From an uncultured Bacillaceae bacterium (GTDB taxonomy: Bacteria; Bacillota; Bacilli; Bacillales; Caldibacillaceae), in contig CALKAK010000176.1 in NCBI GenBank assembly GCA_937983015.1, positions 1-5,040 of the forward strand: a stretch of 5,040 nucleotides of DNA, given 5' to 3'. Each line of letters opens with the position of its first letter. The first letter of the stretch is position 1. This document shows positions 1 through 5,040 of the stretch, piece after piece. The translations under genes were made by a program, and so were the position numbers. The notes below the pieces were generated by a model, which was not told the origin of the DNA, ran no database searches, and was given only the letters and a program-made list of their open reading frames with translations.

Positions 1-698
1 GTATGCCCAGGTGAATAAAAGGCTTCTACATTGATTTGTGAAGCCCCTACCTTCACGTTTAAACGCTCTGTTAGTGGTGTGTACGGAAACACGACTTCTG
101 TCGCATCCTTAGGCGGCAAATAATACGTTGCACCTGTTTCAGCGGCAATATGACGCCCTCCTGAAATATGATCGGCATGCAGGTGGGTGTCAAACACATG
201 CTTAATATCCACACCTTTTTCTTTTGCAAAATCTAGGAATACATCGGTGAAACGCACCGCATCTATAATGGCAGCCTCTCCATCAGAAATAATCATGTAG
301 GATAAACAGCCTTTCCCAAGGCGAACAAATTGATAAAGTTCTCCGCCATTTTTTAAATCCGCAACTTTAATAGGTTCCAAATAGCTGCTCCAAGCTCGCA
401 TTCCACCTTCCAGATAGCCTACTTCACGCCCAGCTTCCGACAGCATTTCTGCCACCATAATGGAAGATCCTTCTTTGGCACATACGACCAACACTTCTTT
501 GTCTGCTGGAATTTTCGTGAGAACCTCATCGACGCCATCCAGCAATTCAAAATAAGGAATGTTTACATACTCAAAGTTTTGTCCTTCTATTTTCCAATCT
601 TCAAATGCATCGGTGTTACGCACATCTAAGATAAAAAGTTCTTCCTGGTCAATTACCTTTCGAGCAACTTTTGCTGCTGTCCATTTGTTTACTGTCAT
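1..698 (-). CDS. Rhodanese / metallo-beta-lactamase-fold protein, probable persulfide dioxygenase-sulfurtransferase (3' end outside window)
   Basis: The 232 visible codons start at ATG 698 (protein begins MTVNKWTAAK) and the gene runs off the left edge. Residues about 5-108 form a rhodanese domain: LDVRN at 24-28, a candidate active-site Cys73 in CAKEGSS, and the closing YLEGGMRAW at 95-103. Residues about 117 onward form a metallo-beta-lactamase fold with the metal motif THLHADH (171-177); the next metal histidine is in SPGH at the window edge. Bacillaceae proteins of this architecture are, from memory, about 375 residues, so roughly 140 residues are missing. Family knowledge: such proteins are linked to oxidation of glutathione- or bacillithiol-persulfide and sulfur transfer in the cytoplasm. 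The exact substrate is inferred. AAAGGGA lies 3 bases before the ATG and a GGGGGG run about 10 bases before it, so either could serve as the Shine-Dalgarno. No in-frame alternative start is evident nearby. Confidence 0.9.
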   Translation of the reverse strand, partial: MTVNKWTAAKVARKVIDQEELFILDVRNTDAFEDWKIEGQNFEYVNIPYFELLDGVDEVLTKIPADKEVLVVCAKEGSSIMVAEMLSEAGREVGYLEGGMRAWSSYLEPIKVADLKNGGELYQFVRLGKGCLSYMIISDGEAAIIDAVRFTDVFLDFAKEKGVDIKHVFDTHLHADHISGGRHIAAETGATYYLPPKDATEVVFPYTPLTERLNVKVGASQINVEAFYSPGH

Positions 699-706
699 AC
701 TTCCCT

Positions 707-722
707 TTACCCCCCTAGGTAT
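707..722. promoter_or_regulatory. Candidate CsoR/CstR-type operator before the rhodanese-MBL gene
   Basis: Read on the minus strand the site is ATACCTAGGGGGGTAA. It has the ATACC...GGGGTA layout of operators bound by the CsoR/CstR family of copper- or persulfide-sensing repressors. It covers the ribosome binding region, 9 bases before the start codon. Known biology: CstR represses persulfide dioxygenase/rhodanese genes in staphylococci. The symmetry here is imperfect (TACC against GGTA with a C-rich middle), and part of the G-run may simply be Shine-Dalgarno sequence. Confidence 0.35.
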
Positions 723-742
723 ATTTTCCACCAAAATATTTA

Positions 743-763
743 CAGTAGATCATTGCTCTACTG
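743..763 (-). terminator. 7-bp perfect hairpin between PAS gene and rhodanese-MBL gene, possible weak terminator
   Basis: CAGTAGA and TCTACTG pair perfectly around a 7-base loop. On the minus strand the stem is followed by TAAATATTTT, which is U-rich but interrupted, and only three of the seven pairs are G-C. It lies about 20 bases after the PAS gene stop codon, where a terminator would be expected. It could equally be a repressor-binding palindrome or chance. Confidence 0.3.
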
Positions 764-785
764 CATGAGTTTTTTCGGTAATCCA

Positions 786-1139
786 TTAGAACGTCAGTGT
801 CGGTGCTGCATCTTTCGAAAACTCCAAGAAAGTGGATACGGTGATAATCGGAGTATCGTCGCACGTTTTTTGTCGCAAAAAACCAGAGCAGTCGGGGATG
901 AACTCAAACAAGCTTTTTCCGATTAATGTTCCATCATTCATATCGAAAAAACGACAGGCCGCCTCATTGACAAATAATATTTCCGAATCGTCGTTTAAGG
1001 CGATCACCGGTAACCATAAATGGATTAATTGTTGTTGTAACTCATTCAAAGTTCTCTCCAAGCGGTCTTTCTCTATCTCCAGCTCCCGTATTCGTTCTGT
1101 TAATTGTCCTTCAATGGATCGATTCGAACGAACATTCAT
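786..1139 (-). CDS. Short coiled-coil plus PAS domain protein, possibly C-terminally truncated
   Basis: The 117-residue product has no signal peptide or membrane segment. Residues about 8-40 form a charged heptad-like coiled coil (LTERIRELEIEKDRLE region). Residues about 42-117 read as a PAS sensor domain: PVIALNDDSEILFVNEAACRFF is the usual first strands and helix, followed by GKSLFEFIP. No output domain (kinase, GGDEF, HTH, STAS) is present, so if expressed it would act as a small cytoplasmic sensor or adaptor; ligand and partner are unknown. The start ATG at 1139 has GGGGGA about 12 bases upstream, a rather long spacing, and no better start is in frame. It lies in the same direction as, and 132 bases downstream of, the K+ transporter, with which it may be co-transcribed. 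The frame continues after the TAA as WITEKTHAVEQ, which resembles the DITE-type end of PAS domains, so this may be a disrupted gene. Confidence 0.7.
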   Translation of the reverse strand: MNVRSNRSIEGQLTERIRELEIEKDRLERTLNELQQQLIHLWLPVIALNDDSEILFVNEAACRFFDMNDGTLIGKSLFEFIPDCSGFLRQKTCDDTPIITVSTFLEFSKDAAPTLTF

Positions 1140-1160
1140 GTACTGTTTCAGTCCCCCATT

Positions 1161-1265
1161 TTATTTACTAATAAAAAGACATTCGACAACAATTCCGAAA
1201 ATTCCTTCTAATCTTACACGATCCCCTTTTCCAATTCGTTTTTCTCGAAAAATGTCTTCATGCAA
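1161..1265 (-). CDS. Doubtful 34-codon small ORF between K+ transporter and PAS genes
   Basis: It would start at TTG 1265, two codons after the transporter stop and in the same frame, and end at TAA 1161-1163, 21 bases before the PAS start, again in the same frame. The peptide contains IGKGDRVRLEGIFGIVVE, which looks like a small SH3/KOW-type beta fold (a faint echo of DUF2187 proteins), but I cannot assign a family. There is no clear Shine-Dalgarno. It could be a translationally coupled small protein, a remnant of a longer gene, or chance. Confidence 0.22.
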   Translation of the reverse strand: MHEDIFREKRIGKGDRVRLEGIFGIVVECLFISK

Positions 1266-1271
1266 AAACGA

Positions 1272-2627
1272 TCAGCCGATTATAATGCGCTCTTTCGGAT
1301 AGTGGAATGTTCGTTTTTTGTCATTACCGCCGATGATGAAAATAAAGGATAAAATTCCCACCCGACCGATGAACATCAGAAGCATTAACACGATTTTTCC
1401 GATCGTTGAAAACTCCTCAGTAACTCCTAGGGACATACCAGAAGTACCGAATGCGGAACAAACTTCAAAAAGGAGTACCAATAATGGTTGATCTTCGGTG
1501 ATCGCCAGAATTAGGACAGCCAGAAAGCATATAATAATGGCGAATAACGTCACCACAAATGATTTCAATAAATCTTCTTCATGAATTTCCCGATTAAATA
1601 ATTGTACAGACCTTCTTCCCCGCGAAAAATTGTACAGAAACAAAATATTGAGAGCGAAGGTTGTCGTGCGAATACCACCGCCGACCGAGCTGGGGGAAGC
1701 GCCGATAAACATCAATAAAGCAAAAATCAATAATGTGGGCATGCTCAACTGCGAAAGTTCCAGGGTTGTCAATCCGGCACTTCTTGTGGAGATCGATTGA
1801 AAGAGCCCGTAAAACATACTTTCATGCCAGGAGGTGCCGATTAAATAATTTCGGGATTCGATCGCAATAAAAATCAATGCACCAACAAGGAACAGGATGA
1901 TGTACGTTGAAGTTGTGATTTTCGCGAAGAGACTGAATCGCGGCTTTTGTTTACGAATTCGCTTTTTGATAAAATCTTTCACTTCAATTAACACAGGAAA
2001 ACCGATCGCCCCGAGGAAGATCAAAATCATGATGATGATTTGCACAAAGTAATTGCGATGAAACACTTGCAGAGAGTTTCCGGTTAAATCAAATCCTGCA
2101 TTCGTCGTTGCGCTAACGGAAATGAACAATCCATTGAGAAAGGCTTCCTGCCAGGTCGGATAATATGCCAAAAAATAAAAACCGAGGACGAGCGCGCCAA
2201 TCACTTCAATCAGCAAAAATATGATAACGATTTGCTTTAACATGCGCACCAAACCGGCAAGACTCAATTGATTATGGTCTGTCATGATCAACTGGCGCTG
2301 TCTTAAGCCGATCCGTTTTTTAGTTAAGATCCATAAAAACGTGGCAAGCGCCATTATACCGATACCGCCGATTTGCAAGATGAACAGGATGATGGCGATC
2401 CCCGCGAGAGAAAAAGTTTCACCAATATTCACCGTCGTTAATCCTGTTACACTGACGGCACTAAAAGCAAGGAATAACGTATCCATAAAAGAATAAGGAA
2501 CACCCGGTTGTCTTGCGAACGGGAGACTTAACAAAATTGTTGCGATAATAACCGTTAATAAATAGTAAGTTGCGATCATTTTAAATGGAGACATCCGCTG
2601 AAAAATTCGCTTCGTTTTTTTCCACAT
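1272..2627 (-). CDS. ktrB: TrkH/KtrB-family potassium uptake channel subunit (KtrB/KtrD-like)
   Basis: A 451-residue integral membrane protein that conducts K+ (Na+-coupled in Ktr systems) across the cytoplasmic membrane, usually on a ring of KtrA/KtrC regulatory subunits. All four pore-loop filters are present: SVTGLTT (59-65), TNAGF (175-179), STRSAGLTT (280-288) and FGTSGMS (393-399). The intramembrane gating loop follows as GASPSSVGGGIRTTT (309-323), and the usual end YPKERIIIG closes the protein. Length matches B. subtilis KtrB/KtrD (about 445-450). I chose ATG 2627 (MWKKTKRIF) because AGGAAAGGA precedes it by 8 bases. The frame stays open to an upstream ATG at 2711, but those 28 extra residues lie before the normal family start and lack a good binding site. 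No ktrA/ktrC is adjacent, which is more like the stand-alone ktrD arrangement. Divergent from sspD. Confidence 0.95.
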   Translation of the reverse strand: MWKKTKRIFQRMSPFKMIATYYLLTVIIATILLSLPFARQPGVPYSFMDTLFLAFSAVSVTGLTTVNIGETFSLAGIAIILFILQIGGIGIMALATFLWILTKKRIGLRQRQLIMTDHNQLSLAGLVRMLKQIVIIFLLIEVIGALVLGFYFLAYYPTWQEAFLNGLFISVSATTNAGFDLTGNSLQVFHRNYFVQIIIMILIFLGAIGFPVLIEVKDFIKKRIRKQKPRFSLFAKITTSTYIILFLVGALIFIAIESRNYLIGTSWHESMFYGLFQSISTRSAGLTTLELSQLSMPTLLIFALLMFIGASPSSVGGGIRTTTFALNILFLYNFSRGRRSVQLFNREIHEEDLLKSFVVTLFAIIICFLAVLILAITEDQPLLVLLFEVCSAFGTSGMSLGVTEEFSTIGKIVLMLLMFIGRVGILSFIFIIGGNDKKRTFHYPKERIIIG

Positions 2628-2708
2628 ACAAATAATCCTTTCCTGAAGTAATCCAATTCCTAAAATTAGTAATGATCCCCGCAACATAATTGGCCTTGTT
2701 TCGTTCAA

Positions 2709-2716
2709 CATAATTA
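2709..2716 (+). promoter_or_regulatory. Possible forespore (sigma-G-like) -10 element for sspD
   Basis: CATAATTA lies 28 bases before the spore-protein start codon and resembles the CATnnTA -10 of forespore promoters that normally drive ssp genes. No convincing -35 lies at the right spacing; AACATA at 2683-2688 is 20 bases away. Assignment rests mainly on the known regulation of the family. Confidence 0.3.
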
Positions 2717-2718
2717 TA
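2713..2718 (-). promoter_or_regulatory. Possible -10 element for the K+ transporter gene
   Basis: A perfect TATAAT on the minus strand lies 85 bases before the chosen start codon, implying a leader of about 80 bases. The -35 position holds only a weak match (TCACCA with a 16-base spacer). It overlaps the proposed sspD promoter on the other strand. Confidence 0.3.
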
Positions 2719-2744
2719 GTACCAAAAGAAAAGGTGGTGAGGAA

Positions 2745-2945
2745 ATGGTTTCCCGCAACCCGTTACTTGTACCAGGAGTCGAACAATTCTTGGAACAGGT
2801 TAAATATGAAATTGCACAGGAATTTGGCGTCCAGCTAGGGGCGAATACAGAAGCCCGGGCCAATGGTTCTGTTGGTGGAGAAATTACAAGGCGGCTCGTC
2901 CAGCAGGCACAGCGGCAAATAATCCAAAATTCCGATCGATCTTAG
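2745..2945 (+). CDS. sspD: Alpha/beta-type small acid-soluble spore protein (SspD-like)
   Basis: A 66-residue complete member of the alpha/beta SASP family, which coats and protects DNA in dormant spores and is degraded at germination to supply amino acids. The N-terminus SRNPLLVPGVEQ resembles B. subtilis SspD (SRNKLVVPGVEQ, recalled). The first conserved block KYEIAQEFGVQLG (20-32) contains the germination protease (GPR) site, with cleavage expected between Glu22 and Ile23. The second block TEARANGSVGGEITRRLVQQAQ spans residues 35-56 and is the DNA-binding signature, with all its glycines intact. ATG 2745 has AAAGGTGGTGAGG just upstream, a strong Bacillus-type binding site. It is a monocistronic gene, divergent from the K+ transporter and ending in its own region before a hairpin terminator. 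Forespore expression is inferred from the family. Confidence 0.97.
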   Translation: MVSRNPLLVPGVEQFLEQVKYEIAQEFGVQLGANTEARANGSVGGEITRRLVQQAQRQIIQNSDRS

Positions 2946-3077
2946 AATTTCCCATATACTAATCCACTCTGGCCCTGGGAGATGGCAAAAGGGATAGCGC
3001 TCATGAAAATAATTAGCTCGATAAAGTCTTCTCACTTTACAACCACCCTTTACAACAAAAAGGAATTAAAACGAGAA

Positions 3078-3106
3078 AAGGCCTTTTGCCTGTGGCAAAA
3101 GGCCTT
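3078..3106. terminator. Strong hairpin, probably a bidirectional terminator between sspD and the TerC gene
   Basis: AAGGCCTTTTGCC and GGCAAAAGGCCTT form a perfect 13-bp stem with a TGT loop. On the plus strand it is followed by CTATTTT; on the minus strand by TTCTCGTTTT. It lies 132 bases after the sspD stop and 45 bases after the TerC stop, between convergent genes, so it can serve both. Confidence 0.85.
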
Positions 3107-3151
3107 CTATTTTCATATGGATACAATAAGTTATCGAAACGGTCATGTATA

Positions 3152-3964
3152 TTAATTGGAATTGGCTTTTTTCATTTCGACGGGCACTCGAGCAATCGCG
3201 GCCTCTTGGTGCGCTTTTTTCCGCGAGTAGATAAAACCACCAAGGGCAAGTATTAAAAGTACACCCCAGAAAATCATCTTCCAGAAAACCGATCCTGGAA
3301 AACTTGCCGGTAAAATCCCGATCTGACTGTGGGATAACGTCGTCACCAAAAGTTTTACACCAACCCAGCCAACAATGAGAAATGCGGTTGTTTCTAAGGC
3401 TGGATATCGATTTAATAAGGTGACAAACCAGGTTGCGGCAAAACGCATGATGACCAAGCCGACAAAGCCACCGAGGAACATGACGAGATACTGTCCACCA
3501 TCAATACCACCGATCGTGAATGCTCCCCATTCCGGCAAGGTGATGGCGATAGCTACGGCTGCTAGCATCGAGTCCACGGCAAAAGCAAGATCGGCCAGTT
3601 CCACTTTTAACACCGTCATCCAAAAACCATTTCCTTTTGGAACGATCGAAAACCGCCTTTTCCCTTGAACCCGTTCGTTTTTCCAGCGTTTTTGTAGATT
3701 GTGAATGGCTATCGCTAATAAATAGAATGCTCCGAGCGCTTGAATCTGCCATACATTCACGAGAAACGAGATTAAAAACAATGCGCCAAAACGCATGATA
3801 AAGGCCCCGATCAGCCCGTAAAAGAGCGCTTTTTTCTGTTGATGACCCGGCAGATGTTTTACCATAACCGCCAGGACCACTGCATTATCGGCTGCGAGAA
3901 TTCCCTCTAAGCCAACGATGATCAGTAAAACCCAAATATATTCAAAGACTAATGTTAGTTCCAT
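3152..3964 (-). CDS. ykoY: TerC-family integral membrane protein, YkoY/MeeY-like, Mn2+ riboswitch controlled
   Basis: A 270-residue multi-pass membrane protein with the two acidic transmembrane signatures of the TerC family: GLEGILAADNAVV (18-30) and VELADLAFAVDSM (121-133). Their aspartates and glutamates are thought to line a metal path. B. subtilis YkoY (MeeY) and YceF (MeeF), about 255 residues, export Mn2+ to load it onto secreted and membrane metalloenzymes. Length, the ADN/AVD signature variants and the leader all fit this branch rather than the shorter YjbE branch. The tail from about 249 is basic and cytoplasmic-looking (SRKKAHQEAA). Start ATG 3964 is preceded by AGGGGGA with a 4-5 base gap. 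Transcription should be gated by the yybP-ykoY riboswitch and terminator immediately upstream, which ties the gene to Mn2+. YkoY versus YceF cannot be settled by eye. Confidence 0.93.
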   Translation of the reverse strand: MELTLVFEYIWVLLIIVGLEGILAADNAVVLAVMVKHLPGHQQKKALFYGLIGAFIMRFGALFLISFLVNVWQIQALGAFYLLAIAIHNLQKRWKNERVQGKRRFSIVPKGNGFWMTVLKVELADLAFAVDSMLAAVAIAITLPEWGAFTIGGIDGGQYLVMFLGGFVGLVIMRFAATWFVTLLNRYPALETTAFLIVGWVGVKLLVTTLSHSQIGILPASFPGSVFWKMIFWGVLLILALGGFIYSRKKAHQEAAIARVPVEMKKANSN

Positions 3965-3989
3965 ACGATCCCCCTATTTTTAAAGATAT

Positions 3990-4049
3990 TTAACAAAACA
4001 AAAGACCTTTGCTAAACGTATAAAATCCCCTACGTTCAGCAAAGGTCTT
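3990..4049 (-). terminator. Intrinsic terminator of the Mn2+ riboswitch (expression platform)
   Basis: On the minus strand AAGACCTTTGCTGAACGTA pairs with TACGTTTAGCAAAGGTCTT over 19 bp with one G-U pair and a 10-base loop, followed by TTTTGTTTTGTT. The 5' arm contains the CCTTTG that forms the 3' strand of aptamer helix P1, so the terminator and the closed aptamer exclude each other. This predicts an ON switch: Mn2+ binding stabilises P1 and lets polymerase read into the TerC gene. Confidence 0.93.
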
Positions 4050-4148
4050 GCATGGCCAGATTCGTGAGCCAACAAAGCCGGTGGAGATGCTCCACGAAGT
4101 GACGACTTTGTTACGGGTCTTTTGCGACCCGCATGCTACTCCCCTTTG
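4040..4148 (-). promoter_or_regulatory. yybP-ykoY Mn2+ riboswitch aptamer
   Basis: Read on the minus strand the element opens with CAAAGGGGAGTAGC and closes with GCAAGACCTTTG, so CAAAGG (4143-4148) pairs with CCTTTG (4040-4045) as P1. Between them are a hairpin CGGGTC/GACCCG (4114-4131), the stem ACAAAGTCG/CGGCTTTGT carrying the characteristic GTCGTCA-TTCGTG type segment and ACCGG, a tip hairpin GTGGAG-CAT-CTCCAC (4081-4095), and a short TGGC/GCCA helix. These conserved blocks match the Bacillus ykoY leader as I recall it. Known biology: the class binds Mn2+ and controls Mn2+ exporters and TerC-family genes. It lies about 75 bases before the TerC start codon with a terminator between. Confidence 0.95.
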
Positions 4149-4162
4149 AATGTTCGAATCAA

Positions 4163-4191
4163 TTTATGAACTTGTCAGCAAATATTTTCAG
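4163..4191 (-). promoter_or_regulatory. Candidate sigma-A promoter for the riboswitch-TerC transcript
   Basis: On the minus strand CTGAAA (4186-4191) and CATAAA (4163-4168) are separated by exactly 17 bases. Each matches the consensus at 4 of 6 positions. The predicted start, near 4156, is a few bases upstream of the aptamer, as expected for a leader riboswitch. The surroundings are very AT-rich, so other assignments are possible. Confidence 0.45.
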
Positions 4192-4240
4192 CATAACATT
4201 AATATATTTTTTATTATCGTGCAAGATATTTGCTTATACG

Positions 4241-4310
4241 TGCCCGTGCTTTTTTGCAAGTAAATGGATCTGATTCTCCCTATTCGTATTTTTAATACCG
4301 AGCACGGGCA
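4241..4310. repeat. Perfect 10-bp inverted repeat with 50-bp spacer
   Basis: TGCCCGTGCT (4241-4250) and AGCACGGGCA (4301-4310) are exact inverted copies. The right arm abuts the stop codon of the YjbE-like gene. The spacer holds a small palindrome, GTATTTTTAATAC (4286-4298). No T-run follows the 3' arm on the minus strand, so it is not a normal terminator for the upstream gene. No flanking target-site duplication is seen. Confidence 0.6.
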
Positions 4311-5003
4311 TCATTTTTTGACAATGATGGAATTTTGTTCGATTCTCTTATTTTGCCAGTACCCCACGAGAAGAACGAGAGCTGTCACGATGATCGTAAA
4401 CGGAATGTTAATATTCATCTCGTGTAAATTGAACCAGGTACGGATCAATTCATCACCGATGATCATTCCACCCGCCGTCCAGGCAAGGATCCCCGAGCCA
4501 ATGTAGGCGATCCAGGGATAACGTTCCATATAGCTAAGAATAATCTTGGAACCGAAGATCATGATCGGGATACTGATCAATACACCGAGGGCTAAGATGA
4601 GGTAGTTTCCAGCAGATGCTCCGGCGACGGCCACGACATTATCCATGCTCATGACGATATCGGCGGAAATAATCGTCCAGATTGCCCCAGCCATTGAATC
4701 TTTCACGGAAACGTTTTTCGCTTGACCATCATCTTGTATCAAAACTTTATAGGCGATGTAGACAAGAAGCAAACCTCCCAGGAAATGGACGAGCGGGATT
4801 TTTAGGAGAAAAGCGATGAAAATCGCAAACATAATCCTTAATGCGATGGCAAAAAATGTTCCCCAATAAATCGCTTGATTTCTTTTTTCTTTCGGCAGGC
4901 GGCGCGTAGCCATCGCGATAACGACCGCATTATCACCTGAAAGAACGATATCGATGGCAATTACTTGCATCAATATGATTAGTGTTTCTATAGACCAATC
5001 CAA
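4311..5003 (-). CDS. yjbE: TerC-family integral membrane protein, YjbE-like
   Basis: A 230-residue hydrophobic protein with two copies of the TerC signature: DIVLSGDNAVVIAMA (18-32) and DIVMSMDNVVAVAG (115-128). These form a pseudo-symmetric pair in transmembrane helices, with acidic residues suited to metal coordination. A cytoplasmic link of about residues 91-104 (DDGQAKNVSVKDSM region) joins the halves. B. subtilis YjbE is about 218 residues, so this is complete. The family is associated with Mn2+ or other metal export; the substrate of this branch is less certain. The start is TTG 5003, supported by AAGGGGG 9 bases upstream. The ATG at 5008 is out of frame and stops after six codons. It precedes the riboswitch-TerC gene in the same direction, with no clear terminator between, so some read-through into that leader is possible. 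It is a distant paralog, not a copy, of that gene. Confidence 0.93.
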   Translation of the reverse strand: MDWSIETLIILMQVIAIDIVLSGDNAVVIAMATRRLPKEKRNQAIYWGTFFAIALRIMFAIFIAFLLKIPLVHFLGGLLLVYIAYKVLIQDDGQAKNVSVKDSMAGAIWTIISADIVMSMDNVVAVAGASAGNYLILALGVLISIPIMIFGSKIILSYMERYPWIAYIGSGILAWTAGGMIIGDELIRTWFNLHEMNINIPFTIIVTALVLLVGYWQNKRIEQNSIIVKK

Positions 5004-5011
5004 CCCATTAT

Positions 5012-5019
5012 ACCCCCTT
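5012..5019 (-). promoter_or_regulatory. Ribosome binding site fixing the TTG start of the YjbE-like gene
   Basis: On the minus strand AAGGGGGT lies 9 bases before TTG 5003. It is the only good binding site near the start of the conserved protein and favours the TTG over the out-of-frame ATG at 5008. Confidence 0.65.
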
Positions 5020-5040
5020 ACAAAAGTTTGACCGTAAATT

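Noticed and set aside
559..768. 69-codon plus-strand ORF opposite the rhodanese domain
   Set aside because: Antisense shadow of a clearly conserved rhodanese coding region.
715..786. 23-codon minus-strand ORF whose ATG overlaps the PAS stop (TAATG)
   Set aside because: The overlap suggests coupling, but the peptide is short and unrecognisable, spans the hairpin at 743-763, and ends inside the operator candidate.
832..1302. 156-codon plus-strand ORF opposite the PAS gene
   Set aside because: Antisense shadow of the PAS gene and its upstream gap; low-complexity Ser/Phe/Lys-rich content, no family resemblance.
2628..2711. 28-residue N-terminal extension of the K+ transporter (start at ATG 2711)
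   Set aside because: No good ribosome binding site; it reaches across the proposed promoter, and the family normally begins near MWKKTKRIF, which has a strong AGGAAAGGA.
2982..3155. 57-codon plus-strand ORF beginning MAKGIALMKIISS
   Set aside because: It runs through the 13-bp terminator hairpin, its GGGAG is too close to the ATG, and the composition is not protein-like.
4241..4256. TGCCCGTGCTTTTTT as a plus-strand terminator
   Set aside because: The arm next to the T-run has no upstream partner on the plus strand (its complement is downstream), and no plus-strand gene precedes it.
5007..5012. TATAAT on the minus strand just before the YjbE-like start
   Set aside because: It lies between the Shine-Dalgarno and the TTG, so a transcript from it would lack the binding site, and no -35 match is present; taken as chance.

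Overview
The window looks like chromosomal DNA from an endospore-forming member of the Bacillaceae. The evidence is an SspD-like alpha/beta-type small acid-soluble spore protein, a Mn2+-sensing yybP-ykoY riboswitch of Bacillus type, two TerC-family membrane proteins resembling B. subtilis YkoY and YjbE, a KtrB/KtrD-type potassium channel subunit, and strong GGGGG-type ribosome binding sites. A moderately AT-rich thermophilic Bacillaceae is possible, but the sequence alone does not fix a genus. I see no insertion sequence, phage gene, CRISPR array, tRNA or rRNA.

Layout, left to right. At 1-698 (minus) is the N-terminal part of a rhodanese plus metallo-beta-lactamase-fold protein, probably a persulfide dioxygenase/sulfurtransferase, running off the left edge. 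A CsoR/CstR-like operator candidate sits over its ribosome binding site. At 786-1139 (minus) is a short coiled-coil plus PAS protein whose frame resumes with a PAS-like tail after its stop. Upstream of it is a doubtful 34-codon ORF (1161-1265), then the TrkH/KtrB-type K+ transporter (1272-2627). Divergent from the transporter is sspD (2745-2945, plus). A hairpin at 3078-3106 separates sspD from the convergent TerC gene at 3152-3964.

That YkoY-like TerC gene has a leader with a well-resolved Mn2+ riboswitch (4040-4148), a 19-bp intrinsic terminator (3990-4049) that shares sequence with the aptamer's closing helix P1, and a plausible promoter just upstream. A second, YjbE-like TerC gene (4311-5003, minus, TTG start) lies upstream in the same direction. 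A perfect 10-bp inverted repeat with a 50-bp spacer sits between its stop codon and the riboswitch promoter.

Functionally the window is a set of ion and stress housekeeping loci: Mn2+ export or loading (two TerC proteins, one under Mn2+ riboswitch control), K+ uptake, sulfide/persulfide detoxification, and spore DNA protection. Most of it matches known families. The less ordinary points are the in-frame sequence around the PAS gene, the operator candidate, and the unexplained spaced inverted repeat between the TerC genes.
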